A DNA stretch of 64,000 nt, taken from assembly GCF_006715395.1 (NCBI RefSeq), contig NZ_VFNC01000002.1, positions 1,798,001 through 1,862,000 of the forward strand. The letters are read 5' to 3'. Under the pieces are notes generated by a model. It did not search any database. It saw only the letters and a list, made by a program, of their open reading frames with translations, and was not told the DNA's origin. Source of the stretch: Streptomyces sp. SLBN-31 (lineage in GTDB: Bacteria > Actinomycetota > Actinomycetes > Streptomycetales > Streptomycetaceae). The translations under genes were made by a program, and so were the position numbers. Shown one piece after another: positions 25,908-35,383 of this stretch (positions are counted from its first letter, which is position 1; each line of letters begins with the position of its first letter).

Positions 25908-26912
25908 ATGGAGTCCCCCAGAGCCCGCCGCGGCCGCCGCGCCCGCCCCTCCCGGGCACGTCCTCTGCTTGCCACCGCCCTCGCCGTGGTCGCCGTGGTG
26001 GGCGTCACCGCCGCCGGAACGGTGTACGTGAAGGCGCAGGCGCACTCGGGCCCGGGCCCCGTATCGTCGCGGGCGTCGGCCGCCTCCTCGGCAACGGCCG
26101 ACGGGAGGCAATCGGTGGAGCCCGTGGCGGAGCCGACGGTGGACCACGACGCGCTGCTCGGCGAGGCGATGGGGTCGGTGGCCGTCGAGGACGGGGCGGC
26201 GGTGTCGGTGGCGGTGCTGGACCTGGACTCCGGGGAGAGCGCCACCTACGGGGACGACGCCTTCGACACGGCGAGCATCGTCAAGGTCGACATCCTCGCG
26301 GCGCTGCTGCTGCGGGCCCAGGACGAGGACCGGCATCTCACGGCGGCCGAGAAGTCGTACGCCACCAAGATGATCGAGAACAGCGACAACGCGTCGGCGT
26401 CCGCGCTGTGGGACGCCATCGGGCGGGCCGACGGGCTGGACGCGGCGAACAAGACGTTCGGGCTGACCGGCACCGAGGGCGGTGACGGCGCCCTGTGGGG
26501 GCTGACCCAGACCACGGCGGCCGACCAGCTCACCCTGCTGCGGCAGGTGTTCGGGGAGGACTCGAAGCTGACCGCCGCCTCACGGTCGTACCTGCAGGGG
26601 CTGATGGGGCGGATCGAGGCCGATCAGCACTGGGGTGTGTCGGCCGCGGCGAACGGCACGCGGTGGGCGCTGAAGAACGGCTGGCTGGCCCGCAGCACCA
26701 CCGGGCTGTGGGACATCAACAGCATCGGCCGGGTGACTGCCGGCGGTCACACGTTCCTGGTGGCCGTGGTCTCCAACGGCAACTCGACGCAGGCGAAGGG
26801 GATTTCGCTGGTCGAGGCGGCGGCGAAGGCGGCGGTCTCGGTGTTCACCGGGGACGGTGACAGTTCGTCGGCTTCGGCGTCCCCGTCCGTTTCGCCCACC
26901 GCGTCCTCGTAG
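25908..26912 (+). CDS. Membrane-anchored class A beta-lactamase-fold serine hydrolase
   Basis: 334 residues: a basic N-terminus, one signal-anchor helix (LLATALAVVAVVGVTAAGTV, 20-39), an Ala/Ser-rich spacer, then the beta-lactamase2 domain. Catalytic motif SxxK is Ser123-Ile-Val-Lys126, SDN is Ser159-Asp-Asn161, and KTG is replaced by Lys256-Asn-Gly258. This suggests a D,D-peptidase or penicillin-binding-like function rather than a classical beta-lactamase. A Ser/Pro-rich tail ends the protein. Convergent with the mycosin-like gene. Confidence 0.88.
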   Translation: MESPRARRGRRARPSRARPLLATALAVVAVVGVTAAGTVYVKAQAHSGPGPVSSRASAASSATADGRQSVEPVAEPTVDHDALLGEAMGSVAVEDGAAVSVAVLDLDSGESATYGDDAFDTASIVKVDILAALLLRAQDEDRHLTAAEKSYATKMIENSDNASASALWDAIGRADGLDAANKTFGLTGTEGGDGALWGLTQTTAADQLTLLRQVFGEDSKLTAASRSYLQGLMGRIEADQHWGVSAAANGTRWALKNGWLARSTTGLWDINSIGRVTAGGHTFLVAVVSNGNSTQAKGISLVEAAAKAAVSVFTGDGDSSSASASPSVSPTASS

Positions 26913-26926
26913 CGGGACCGCCGCCT

Positions 26927-28093
26927 CTAGAAGCCCTCGTGACGTGAGCGGCGGCCGCGCCAGAGCACCACGGCGGCGACGAGCAGGACTCCACCGAGGC
27001 CGCCCGCGACCGGGCCGGCCCAGCCGCTGGTGCCGTCGTCGGACTCGGCGTCGTCCGGACCGGGACCGAAGTACTTGTCGTCGTAGGAGACCGCCCGCAG
27101 GTCCTTCGGCTTCAGACGGCCGGCCGCCTTGATCGCGGCGGCCGGGTCGACCATGCCGAAGCCGCGGGAGTCGTCGCGTCCGCCGGCCGGGGCGTCGCGG
27201 GCGGTGTCCTCCAGGAGCTGCTTGACCTGGGCCGGGGTCAGGCCCGGCTGGGCCGCCTTGACGAGCGCCACGGCGCCCGACACGAAGGCCGAGGCCGCGC
27301 TGGTGCCCCAGCCCTCGTAGTACTTGTGGTCGGGGTCGGCGATGACGACATCGTCGCCGGGGGCGCTGACCGTGGCGTACCAGCGGCGGGTGGAGAAGTC
27401 CGCGCGGGCGCCGAAGCGGTCCACGGCGGTCGCCGCGATGACGCCCGGGTATGCGGCGGGGTAGGAGACGTGGTCGCCCTTCTTGCCGCCGTTGCCGGCG
27501 GAGGCGACGACGGTGACGTTCTTCTTCAGGGCGTACTGGATCGCCTCGTCCTCGGCGGGCTCGGGGTGGGCGGAGGCCGAGTCGTCGCCCAGGGAGAGGT
27601 TGATGACGTCCGCTCCGTGGTCGGCGGCCCAGCGGATGCCCTCGGCGAGGGCGTTGCCCCGGGTGGAGCGGGCCTTGCCGCGGGCGCTGTCGCCGTCCTC
27701 CAGGATCACCCGCACCGGCAGGATCTTGGCCTCGGGGGCGATGCCCACGACGCCGTCGGCGTCGCCGGGGCCGTGTCCGTGGCCGGCGATGATGCCGGCC
27801 ATCGCGGTCCCGTGCCGGGCCCAGGCGCGGTCCCCCTCCTGCGCGCCGAAACCGATCATGTCCTTGGCGGCCAGGACGTTGCCGACGAGGTCCGGGTGGT
27901 CGGCCTCGACGCCGGTGTCCAGGACGGCGACGGTGACGCCGCTGCCCTTGGTGGTCTGCCAGGCCTGCTGGGTGTGCATGGCGTCCAGGGCCCATTCCTG
28001 GCCGCGTATGCCGTCGGCGTGCGCGGAGGTGGACGGCACCAGTGCCAGGGATGCGGCGAGCAGGAGGCTCACGGCCCCCGTACGGCGGTTCAT
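26927..28093 (-). CDS. Mycosin-like membrane-anchored subtilase (S8)
   Basis: 388 residues: signal peptide (1-27, cleaved after AHA), S8 peptidase domain and a C-terminal membrane helix (~358-382) with a short basic tail. Catalytic triad Asp59 (AVLDTG), His94 (RHGTAMAG), Ser265 (GTSAASAF); oxyanion Asn201. Mycosins are anchored S8 proteases of type VII secretion systems. No EccB/C/D/E genes are nearby, but the upstream partner is a proline-rich single-pass protein and the genes overlap (ATGA), so they are translationally coupled. A lone mycosin could process an envelope substrate. Confidence 0.88.
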   Translation of the reverse strand: MNRRTGAVSLLLAASLALVPSTSAHADGIRGQEWALDAMHTQQAWQTTKGSGVTVAVLDTGVEADHPDLVGNVLAAKDMIGFGAQEGDRAWARHGTAMAGIIAGHGHGPGDADGVVGIAPEAKILPVRVILEDGDSARGKARSTRGNALAEGIRWAADHGADVINLSLGDDSASAHPEPAEDEAIQYALKKNVTVVASAGNGGKKGDHVSYPAAYPGVIAATAVDRFGARADFSTRRWYATVSAPGDDVVIADPDHKYYEGWGTSAASAFVSGAVALVKAAQPGLTPAQVKQLLEDTARDAPAGGRDDSRGFGMVDPAAAIKAAGRLKPKDLRAVSYDDKYFGPGPDDAESDDGTSGWAGPVAGGLGGVLLVAAVVLWRGRRSRHEGF

Positions 28094-30276
28094 GAGGGCT
28101 GCTCCGTGGCCGGGCCGGCGATGTCCTTGCGCAGGGCGCGTTCGATACGGTCGGCGAGGCCCTCGGCCTCGTTGCCGAGGCCGGCCTGGGCGGGGGCCGT
28201 GCCGGCGCCGGACCGGGGGGCCTGGTCGGCGGGCTGCGGGGCGTCGACGGTACGGCCGTCGGCCCAGCCGGAGACGGCGTAGACCACGACGGGGGCGTCG
28301 GTGAGGACGGAGATCGTCCAGGATGCGCGCTGGCCGGGGCCGAAGCGGGCGGCGGCCGTGTCCTTCGCCGCGTAGGGGCGGGGCATGAGGTCGGCGCGGT
28401 CGCCGAGGCCGTCGTCCTGGAAGCGCTTGGCGAGGGAGGACATGGCGGTCTGGTCGCCCTTGGTGAACAGCAGGCCGACGGTGGTGACGAAGCTCTGGGT
28501 GGCGTCGGTGTACGTGGCCCGTACCAGCCGCTCACAGCCGACGGGTGCGAGCGCCTTGGCGAGCAGCGGGTCGAAAGCGCCCTTGCAGCCGCTGTCCGGG
28601 GCGACGGCTATCCGGGTCCAGGTGCGGTCGGCGCCGCCGGGGCCGGCTCCCGTGCCCAGCACGGTCCGCGGGAACAGCTTGTCCACGGGCACGCTGTGCC
28701 ACAGTCCGCGAGCCGTGACGAAGGTGCCCTGCGCGCCGCCGTCCCCGGAGCCTCCGAGCAGCCAACTCCCGGTCACGGCACCGCCGATGAGGCCGAACCC
28801 CAGCACGAGGCAGGTGGCCACGGCGAGGGTCCGCGAGCGCACCCGCCCGCCGAGCGGCCGAAGCCGCCGAGTCCGGTCGTCGTACCCCTCGGGCTCCCCG
28901 AACGACACCACGGGCCTGATGCTTCCGCTCTCCCCACCGGGCGCCATCGGCGCACTCCACGACAACGCCGGATCGGGCGTCACACCCGCCGCGCCGCCCG
29001 CCCCGGACTCCGGCCGCCCGGGGGGCATGGGCGGGACAACGGGGGCGGGGTGCCGGGGGTCGGCGGCGGGAGCGGCGCCGGTACGGCGCGGAACGTCGGC
29101 CGGAACCGAGCCGTCGCGCCGCGGGGCGCCACCGGCAGCCGAGCCGGTACCGGGCCGTGTGTCGGGCTTCGGCGGCACGACCGGCCCCGCCGCGCGAACA
29201 GAGCCGGACGCCCCCGACGCGGGCCGCGCCTGCGGCATGGGCCCGGCCGACGACGGCCGCGCCTCGGACGTCGGCGCCGCGAACGAATTCGACACCCCCG
29301 GCGCCGGACGCCCCTGCGGCATCGACGGCGTCGAGGAACCCGGAGCCTGCCCCGCGGAAGACGGACGCGTCGGCGGCACCGGCGGCGTCGAGGAACCCGG
29401 GCCCCGCCCCGCGCCGGACGTCGCAGGCTCGGGCCGCGCCTGGGGTATCGGGCCTGCGGTAGTCGGGCGGGCCTGCGGCACTGGCGGCGTCGACGAAGCC
29501 GGATGCCGCCCCGCGCCGGACATCCCCGACTCTGCGGAGGACGAGCGCGCCTGCGGCGTCGAGGAACCCGGCCCCCGCACCGCACCGGACATCCCCGAGT
29601 CGGGACGCGCTGCGGAAGTGGGGCGAGTCTCCGGCATCGGTGGGGCGGGGGGATTCGAGGGACGGGTCGGGCCGGATGCGGGTGTGGGGGGCGTGCCGGG
29701 GCGGGGGGTTTCGGTCGGGGGCGTCGGGGGGCGCGGTGGGGTGCGGGGCCTTGCCGGGGCCTGCACGGGCTGGTCCTGCTCCCGGCCGACCTCCGGAGGA
29801 GCGTCCGGGAAGCGTGCCGAGGCCGGGGGCGGCGGTGCCTGGGATCCCGAGGCCCCGGGCACGGGTGTGTCCGGCTGTGGGACGCGAGGGCGGTCGGCCG
29901 GGGCGTCGGCACCCCTGCCGCCCGGCGCCGTTCCCGCCCTGCCGTCCTGCGTCGTTCCCGCGGCCGCGTCCGTCCGCGGCGTGCGGGTTCCGAAGGCCTC
30001 GAAGGGCTCGGCGTTGCGCCAGGGCGACCACACGCCGGTGGGGCCGGACGCCGTCGGGTCGGCGGCGGAACGCCCGCCGGATCTTCCGGACACCGGTCGT
30101 GAACCCTCGCCGCCGGACACCGCACTCCCGTTTCTTCCGCCGCCCGGCGACGCGTCGGGGCCTGCCCCGCCGGTCGCCGAAACGGTCTCGCTCTGTGCCT
30201 CGGAGCCCTCGGTCCCCACCTTCGGTGGACGGGACGGGCGTGGCGGAAAAGAGGCGTGCCGCGGTTCCGTGGTCAT
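28090..30276 (-). CDS. Proline-rich single-pass membrane protein
   Basis: 728 residues from the ATG at 30274-30276. Residues ~1-480 are low-complexity Pro/Arg/Ser/Thr/Gly with degenerate blocks such as SGAGRGPGSSTPPVPQARP, predicted cytosolic. One membrane helix follows (LAVATCLVLGFGLIGGAVTG..., about 483-508), and a ~220-residue extracytoplasmic domain contains two cysteines that may pair (SGCKGAF and VGCERL). The overlap with the mycosin-like gene suggests a functional pair. No recognised family. The Pro-rich arm may act as a protein-interaction scaffold. Confidence 0.75.
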   Translation of the reverse strand: MTTEPRHASFPPRPSRPPKVGTEGSEAQSETVSATGGAGPDASPGGGRNGSAVSGGEGSRPVSGRSGGRSAADPTASGPTGVWSPWRNAEPFEAFGTRTPRTDAAAGTTQDGRAGTAPGGRGADAPADRPRVPQPDTPVPGASGSQAPPPPASARFPDAPPEVGREQDQPVQAPARPRTPPRPPTPPTETPRPGTPPTPASGPTRPSNPPAPPMPETRPTSAARPDSGMSGAVRGPGSSTPQARSSSAESGMSGAGRHPASSTPPVPQARPTTAGPIPQARPEPATSGAGRGPGSSTPPVPPTRPSSAGQAPGSSTPSMPQGRPAPGVSNSFAAPTSEARPSSAGPMPQARPASGASGSVRAAGPVVPPKPDTRPGTGSAAGGAPRRDGSVPADVPRRTGAAPAADPRHPAPVVPPMPPGRPESGAGGAAGVTPDPALSWSAPMAPGGESGSIRPVVSFGEPEGYDDRTRRLRPLGGRVRSRTLAVATCLVLGFGLIGGAVTGSWLLGGSGDGGAQGTFVTARGLWHSVPVDKLFPRTVLGTGAGPGGADRTWTRIAVAPDSGCKGAFDPLLAKALAPVGCERLVRATYTDATQSFVTTVGLLFTKGDQTAMSSLAKRFQDDGLGDRADLMPRPYAAKDTAAARFGPGQRASWTISVLTDAPVVVYAVSGWADGRTVDAPQPADQAPRSGAGTAPAQAGLGNEAEGLADRIERALRKDIAGPATEQPS

Positions 30277-30563
30277 GCACCCCCCGTTTCCTCGTGCCCC
30301 GGGCCGTCTACTCGTACGCGAGCCGTGGTCGTTGCGCTCATTCGCCGGGCGCCGAGTCCGGCGCGGTCGGTCACCCCGGGCAGGCATACCCGTACGAGCG
30401 GACCGGCATCCCGGTGCAGCGTATGCGGCACTCGCCGTTCCGCCGTACGTGCGCGTCACTCTACGGCTTGGCCCTGTGGGAACGGGAACCAGTCCACGAG
30501 CCCGGGGCATCTGCCCGGAACGTCCCCCTACCCTGCGGTAATCCTGTCTGGCAGGCTTCGTTC

Positions 30564-31766
30564 ATGACTGCGCGCGCCGCCGACCGGGCCCGTTACGACC
30601 GGGCCACCGCCCATCTCGAAGCCCCTCTCGCGATCGTCGACCTGGATGCCTTCGACGCCAACGCGGACGATCTTGTGCGCCGGGCCGGCGGCAAGCCGAT
30701 CCGTGTCGCCAGCAAGTCCGTGCGCTGCCGGGCCCTGCTGGAGCGAGTCCTGGCGAAGGACGGCTTCGCGGGCATCATGTCCTTCACGCTGGCCGAGTCC
30801 CTGTGGCTGGCGCGCGGCGGATTCGACGACGTCCTGCTCGCCTACCCGTCCGCCGATCGTGCCGGGTACGCCGAACTGGCCTCCGACCCCAAGCTCGCCG
30901 CCGCGGTCACCGTCATGATCGACGACCCGGCGCAGCTGAGGCTGATCGACGAGGCGCGGGACGGAGGGCGTGAAGTCATCCGGGTCTGCCTGGAGTTGGA
31001 CACCTCGCTGAAGCTGCTCGGGGGCCGGGTGCGCGTGGGCGCACGGCGCTCCCCGCTGCACTCCCCCGCCCAAGTGGCCGACCTGGCCCGGTTCGTGGCC
31101 GGCCGGCCGGGCTTCAAGGTGGTGGGGATCATGGCCTACGAGGGTCATATCGCGGGTGTGGGCGACTCCGTCGCGGGACGGCCGTTGCGGTCGCGTGCGG
31201 TACGGCTGATGCAGGCCACCACCCGCCGTGAGCTGGCCGAGCGGCGCGGTGAGGTCGTGCGCGCGGTGCGGGCCGTCGTACCCGATCTGGAGTTCGTCAA
31301 CGGGGGCGGCACCGGCAGTGTGCAGCACACGGCCGCCGAGGACGCGGTCACCGAGATCGGCGCCGGGTCCGGGCTGTACGTGCCGCGCCTGTTCGACAAC
31401 TACACGTCCTTCAGCGGGCGTCCGGCCGCGCTGTTCGCGATGCCCGTCGTGCGGCGGCCGGGCGTCGGGGTCGTCACGTGCCTCGGCGGCGGCTACCCCG
31501 CCTCCGGCGCGCCGGGCCCCGACCGGCTCCCCGTGCCGTACCTGCCGGAGGGGCTGCGCTACGACCCGCAGGAGGGGCCCGGCGAGGTGCAGACCCCGCT
31601 GCTCGGCTCGCCGGCCGACGATCTGCTGATCGGCGACCGCGTGTGGTTCCGGCACGCGAAGGCCGGAGAGCTGTGTGAACGGTTCGAGAAGCTGCACCTC
31701 GTCGAGGGCGACACGGTGACGGCGACGGTCCCGACGTACCGGGGTGAGGGTCACACGTTCCTCTGA
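30564..31766 (+). CDS. PLP-dependent D-threonine aldolase/alanine racemase-like amino-acid deaminase
   Basis: 400 residues with an alanine-racemase-type N-terminal barrel: the PLP lysine lies in IRVASKSVRCRALLERVL (residues ~46-63), PLP/phosphate regions FVNGGGTGSVQH and EIGAGSGLYVPRLFDNY follow, and the C-terminal D-serine dehydratase-like domain is GLVEVEGD-type (GDRVWFRHAKAGELCERFEKLHLVEGD). Acts on D-amino acids such as D-Thr or D-Ser; which is not determined. ATG at 30564 begins the conserved protein. Divergent from the Pro-rich gene; stops six bases from the convergent SDR gene. Confidence 0.87.
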   Translation: MTARAADRARYDRATAHLEAPLAIVDLDAFDANADDLVRRAGGKPIRVASKSVRCRALLERVLAKDGFAGIMSFTLAESLWLARGGFDDVLLAYPSADRAGYAELASDPKLAAAVTVMIDDPAQLRLIDEARDGGREVIRVCLELDTSLKLLGGRVRVGARRSPLHSPAQVADLARFVAGRPGFKVVGIMAYEGHIAGVGDSVAGRPLRSRAVRLMQATTRRELAERRGEVVRAVRAVVPDLEFVNGGGTGSVQHTAAEDAVTEIGAGSGLYVPRLFDNYTSFSGRPAALFAMPVVRRPGVGVVTCLGGGYPASGAPGPDRLPVPYLPEGLRYDPQEGPGEVQTPLLGSPADDLLIGDRVWFRHAKAGELCERFEKLHLVEGDTVTATVPTYRGEGHTFL

Positions 31767-31772
31767 GCGGGC

Positions 31773-32555
31773 CTACAGCGGTGTGACGTACGCCCCCGAG
31801 ATCCCGCCGTCGACCAGGAAGTCGGCGGCGTTGACGAAGGAGGAGTCGTCGCTGGCCAGGAAGGCGACGGCGGCGGCGATCTCCTCGGCCTCGGCGAACC
31901 GGCCGACGGGGATGTGCACGAGGCGGCGGGCGGCCCGCTCGGGGTCCTTGGCGAACAGCTCCCGCAGCAGCGGGGTGTTGACCGGGCCGGGGCACAGGGC
32001 GTTCACGCGGATGCCCTCACGGGCGAACTGCACGCCCAGCTCGCGGGACATCGCCAGGACGCCGCCCTTGGAGGCGGTGTAGGAGATCTGGGAGGTCGCC
32101 GCGCCCATCCGGGCCACGAAGGACGCCGTGTTGATGATGGAGCCCCTGCCCTGCCGCCGCATGTAGGGGATGGCGGCCTTGCAGCACAGGTAGACGGAGG
32201 TGAGGTTGACCTCCTGGACGCGCTTCCAGGCCTCCAGGCCGGTCTCCAGGATGGAGTCGTCGTCGGGCGGGGAGATGCCGGCGTTGTTGAAGGCGACGTC
32301 GACGCTGCCGTAGGTGTCGAAGGCGGCCTTGAAGAGGGCCTCGACCTGCTCGGGGTCGGTGACGTCGACCTTCACGAACAGCCCGCCGACCTCTTCGGCG
32401 GCCGCCTTGCCGCGGACCTCGTCGACGTCGCCGCAGACCACGTGCGCGCCCTCGGAGGCGAGCCGGCGGGCGGTGGCGAGGCCGATGCCGCTGCCGGCGC
32501 CGGTGATGACGGCGGTGCGGCCGACGAGGCGACGGCAAACAATGTCTTCGGTCAC
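31773..32555 (-). CDS. Short-chain dehydrogenase/reductase (GlnA4 cluster)
   Basis: 260 residues of the classical SDR family: TGAGSGIGLATARRL (residues ~18-32) binds NAD(P), NNAGI marks the cofactor region, and catalytic Ser/Tyr/Lys lie in NTASF and SYTASKGG. The start overlaps the stop of the aldehyde dehydrogenase (ATGA), so it is the last gene of the operon glnA4-aldH-sdr. In S. coelicolor the equivalent gene sits beside GlnA4, the gamma-glutamylethanolamide synthetase (from memory). A role in oxidising the glutamylated alcohol or in releasing product is likely but unproven. Confidence 0.88.
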   Translation of the reverse strand: MTEDIVCRRLVGRTAVITGAGSGIGLATARRLASEGAHVVCGDVDEVRGKAAAEEVGGLFVKVDVTDPEQVEALFKAAFDTYGSVDVAFNNAGISPPDDDSILETGLEAWKRVQEVNLTSVYLCCKAAIPYMRRQGRGSIINTASFVARMGAATSQISYTASKGGVLAMSRELGVQFAREGIRVNALCPGPVNTPLLRELFAKDPERAARRLVHIPVGRFAEAEEIAAAVAFLASDDSSFVNAADFLVDGGISGAYVTPL

Positions 32556-33943
32556 TGTGCGGGGCCTTCCGTGCTGATGAAGACGTTCTTGGTCTCGGTG
32601 AAGGCGGTCAGGGCGTCCGGGCCGAGTTCGCGGCCGATGCCGGACTGCTTGAAGCCGCCGAAGGGGGTCCAGTAGCGGACGCTGGAGTGGGAGTTGACGG
32701 ACAGGTTGCCGGCCCGCACGGCCTGCGAGACGCGCAGCGCGCGGCCGACGTCACGGGTCCAGATGGAGCCGGAGAGGCCGTAGTCGGTGGCGTTGGCCAG
32801 GCGTACGGCGTCCGCCTCGTCGTCGAAGGGCAGAACCACGGCGACGGGGCCGAAGACCTCCTCGACGGCCACGCGCGCGTGCGGTTCGACGTCGGTGAGG
32901 ACGGTGGGCGGGAACCAGAAGCCGGGGCCCTCGGGGGCCTTGCCGCGGATGCCGGGGGCGGCGGCGTCGACGTACGAACGGACCCGTTGCAGCTGGGACC
33001 TGGAGATCAGCGGGCCCATCTGCGTCTGCTCGTCGGCCGGGTCGCCGACCGTGACCGCCTCGATGGCGGGGCCGAGCAGTTCCAGGAAGCGGTCGTGGAC
33101 CCCGCGCTGGACGAGGATGCGGGTGCGGGCGCAGCAGTCCTGGCCGGAGTTGTCGAGGAAGGACATGGGGGCGGCCGCGGCGGCGGCTTCGAGGTCGGCG
33201 TCGGCGAAGACGATGTTGGGGCTCTTGCCGCCGAGTTCGAGGGTGACGCGCTTGAGGAGCGCCGAGCCCTTGGCGAGCACCTGCTTGCCCACGGCTGTCG
33301 ACCCGGTGAAAACGATCTTCGCGACACCGGGGTGCTCGACGAGGGCGTTTCCGGCGACCGGCCCGTGTCCGGGGAGCACCTGGAACAGCCCCTCCGGCAG
33401 CCCGGCCTCCAGGGCGAGTTCGGCCAGCCGCAGCCCGGTCAGCGGGGTCGTCTCGGCGGGCTTGAGGAGCACGGCGTTGCCCGCCGCCAGCGCGGGGGCG
33501 GTGCCCCAGGCGGCGATCGGCATGGGGAAGTTCCAGGGCGCGATGACGCCCACCACGCCCAGCGGTTCGAGGATCGTGACGTCCAGGCCGCCGGGGACCG
33601 GGATCTGCCGGCCGGTCAGCCGCTCCACTCCCCCGGCCGCGTAGTCCAGCAGGTCGCGGACGTTGCCGGCCTCCCAGCGGGCGTTGCCGACGGTGTGCCC
33701 GGCCTCGCGGACCTCCAGGCCGGCCAGTTCCTCGACGTGCTCGTCGACCTTCGCCGCGAACCGGCGCAGCAGCCGGGCACGGTCGGCGGGCGGCAGGGCG
33801 GCCCACCGCGCCTGGGCCGCCACGGCGCGTACGACGGCGGCGTCCACGTCGGCCGCGGTCGCGGCCGGGACGGTGGCGATGACCTCCTCGGTGGCGGGGT
33901 TCAGTACGACGAGTTCGTGCTCGGTGGACAACAGGGGCCTCAC
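32552..33943 (-). CDS. Aldehyde dehydrogenase (GlnA4 cluster)
   Basis: 463 residues, complete ALDH fold. Catalytic Cys in NSGQDCCARTRILVQRG, catalytic Glu in TLELGGKSPNIVF, NAD-binding GSTAVGKQVL and the proton-relay region GGFKQSGIGREL near the C-terminus. Overlaps glnA4 at its start (ATGA) and the SDR gene at its end, so translation is coupled. In gamma-glutamylated amine pathways this enzyme oxidises the aldehyde intermediate to the acid. For ethanolamine the product would be gamma-glutamyl-glycine, inferred from the pathway logic. Confidence 0.92.
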   Translation of the reverse strand: MRPLLSTEHELVVLNPATEEVIATVPAATAADVDAAVVRAVAAQARWAALPPADRARLLRRFAAKVDEHVEELAGLEVREAGHTVGNARWEAGNVRDLLDYAAGGVERLTGRQIPVPGGLDVTILEPLGVVGVIAPWNFPMPIAAWGTAPALAAGNAVLLKPAETTPLTGLRLAELALEAGLPEGLFQVLPGHGPVAGNALVEHPGVAKIVFTGSTAVGKQVLAKGSALLKRVTLELGGKSPNIVFADADLEAAAAAAPMSFLDNSGQDCCARTRILVQRGVHDRFLELLGPAIEAVTVGDPADEQTQMGPLISRSQLQRVRSYVDAAAPGIRGKAPEGPGFWFPPTVLTDVEPHARVAVEEVFGPVAVVLPFDDEADAVRLANATDYGLSGSIWTRDVGRALRVSQAVRAGNLSVNSHSSVRYWTPFGGFKQSGIGRELGPDALTAFTETKNVFISTEGPAQ

Positions 33944-35298
33944 ATGCGTTCGAAGGAGCGGCGCAGCTCCCAGTCGGTGACCGCGGCGTCGAAGGCGTCC
34001 AGTTCGACGCGTGCCATGTTGCGGTAGTGCGCGACGACCTCGTCGCCGAAGGCGGCCTTGGCGATCGGGCTGTTCTCCCAGAGCTCGGCGGCCTCCCGCA
34101 GGGTGCTGGGGACGTGCTCGAACTCCGCCGTGTACGCGTTGCCCGGGCAGGGCTCGGGCAGCGCGAGCTTCTGCTCGATGCCGTACAGACCGGCGGCGAC
34201 CAGGCCGGCGACGGCGAGGTGCGGGTTGACGTCTCCGCCGGGCAGCCGGTTCTCGAAGCGCAGGGAGCGGCCGTGCCCGACGACCCGCAGCGCGCAGGTG
34301 CGGTTGTCGTGGCCCCAGGCGACGGCGGTCGGGGCGAAGGAGCCCGGCTGGAAGCGCTTGTAGGAGTTGATGTTGGGGGCGTAGAGCAGGGAGAAGTCCC
34401 GCAGGGCGGCGAGCTGCCCGGCGAGGAAGTGCCGCATGACCTCGGACATGCCGTCGGGACCGGGCATCGCGTTGTTGCCGGCCGCGTCCGCCAACGACAG
34501 GTGGATGTGGCAGGAGTTGCCCTCACGCTCGTTGTACTTGGCCATGAAGGTGATCGACACGCCCTCCTGGGCGGCGATCTCCTTGGTGCCGGTCTTGTAG
34601 ATCGCGTGCTGGTCGCAGGTGACGAGGGCGTCGTCGTAGCGGAAGGCGATCTCGTGCTGGCCGGGGTTGCACTCGCCCTTGGCGGACTCCACGGTCAGGC
34701 CCGCGCCGGCCATCTCGTTGCGGATGCGGCGCAGCAGGGGCTCGATGCGCCCGGTCCCCAGCACCGAGTAGTCGATGTTGTACTGGTTCGCCGGGGTGAG
34801 CCCCCGGTAGTTGGCGTCCCAGGCCTGTTCGTAGGTGTCCTTGAAGACGATGAACTCCAGCTCGGTGCCGACCTTGGCGGTGAGGCCGTGCTCGGCGAGC
34901 CGGTCGAGCTGGCGGCGCAGGATCTGGCGGGGGGCGGCGACGACCGGGGAGCCGTCGGTCCAGGCGAGGTCGGCGATCACCATGGCCGTACCGGCGTTCC
35001 ACGGGACGCGGCGCAGGGTCGTCAGGTCGGGGTGCATGGCGAAGTCGCCGTAGCCGCGGTCCCAGGAGGACATGGCGTAGCCGTCGACGGTGTTCATCTC
35101 GGTGTCGACGGCGAGCAGGTAGTTGCAGCCCTCGGTGCCGTGGTGGAGGACCTCGTCGAGGAAGAAGCGTGCGGCGAACCGCTTGCCCTGGAGACGCCCT
35201 TGCATGTCGGGGAACGCCAGGACGACAGTGTCGATCTCACCGCTCGCGACGAGGGCGTGCAGCTCCTCGACGGCGAGTGGGGGTGTGCGGTCTGCCAC
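33940..35298 (-). CDS. glnA4: Glutamine-synthetase-like gamma-glutamylation enzyme (GlnA4 type)
   Basis: 452 residues from the GTG at 35296-35298, preceded by AAGGAGG. Class I/II glutamine-synthetase fold: beta-grasp N-domain (DTVVLAFPDMQGRLQGKRF), then GTELEFIVFKD, SAKGECNPGQHEIAFRYDD, NSCHIHLSLAD and RFENRLPGGDVNPHLAVAGL, which carry metal- and glutamate-binding positions. Its neighbours (ALDH, SDR, amidotransferase-type hydrolase, FCD-GntR) match the S. coelicolor GlnA4 locus, where the enzyme makes gamma-glutamylethanolamide from glutamate and ethanolamine. Specificity is inferred from context; a polyamine specificity cannot be excluded from the sequence. Confidence 0.88.
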   Translation of the reverse strand: MADRTPPLAVEELHALVASGEIDTVVLAFPDMQGRLQGKRFAARFFLDEVLHHGTEGCNYLLAVDTEMNTVDGYAMSSWDRGYGDFAMHPDLTTLRRVPWNAGTAMVIADLAWTDGSPVVAAPRQILRRQLDRLAEHGLTAKVGTELEFIVFKDTYEQAWDANYRGLTPANQYNIDYSVLGTGRIEPLLRRIRNEMAGAGLTVESAKGECNPGQHEIAFRYDDALVTCDQHAIYKTGTKEIAAQEGVSITFMAKYNEREGNSCHIHLSLADAAGNNAMPGPDGMSEVMRHFLAGQLAALRDFSLLYAPNINSYKRFQPGSFAPTAVAWGHDNRTCALRVVGHGRSLRFENRLPGGDVNPHLAVAGLVAAGLYGIEQKLALPEPCPGNAYTAEFEHVPSTLREAAELWENSPIAKAAFGDEVVAHYRNMARVELDAFDAAVTDWELRRSFERM

Positions 35299-35339
35299 GG
35301 GAAAGCCTCCTTCGGCTTCTACGGTCAGCCGGAAGCCAT

Positions 35340-35359
35340 AAGGTATTCGGGAGAACCTT
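35340..35359. promoter_or_regulatory. Putative GntR/FCD operator between glnA4 and its regulator
   Basis: The dyad AAGGT-N10-ACCTT is at 35340-35359, within the 85-base divergent promoter region. A related sequence, AAGGTATGGGAAC, precedes the hydrolase gene at 36162-36174, which would fit one regulator controlling both units. The binding protein is inferred. Confidence 0.4.
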
Positions 35360-35383
35360 TGCTTGGGAAGGGGGTGCGGCGGG

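Noticed and set aside
28980..29640. Collagen- or CRISPR-like repeat array in the Pro-rich gene
   Set aside because: Repeats are degenerate, unequal in length and in frame; they reflect low-complexity coding, not an array with spacers.
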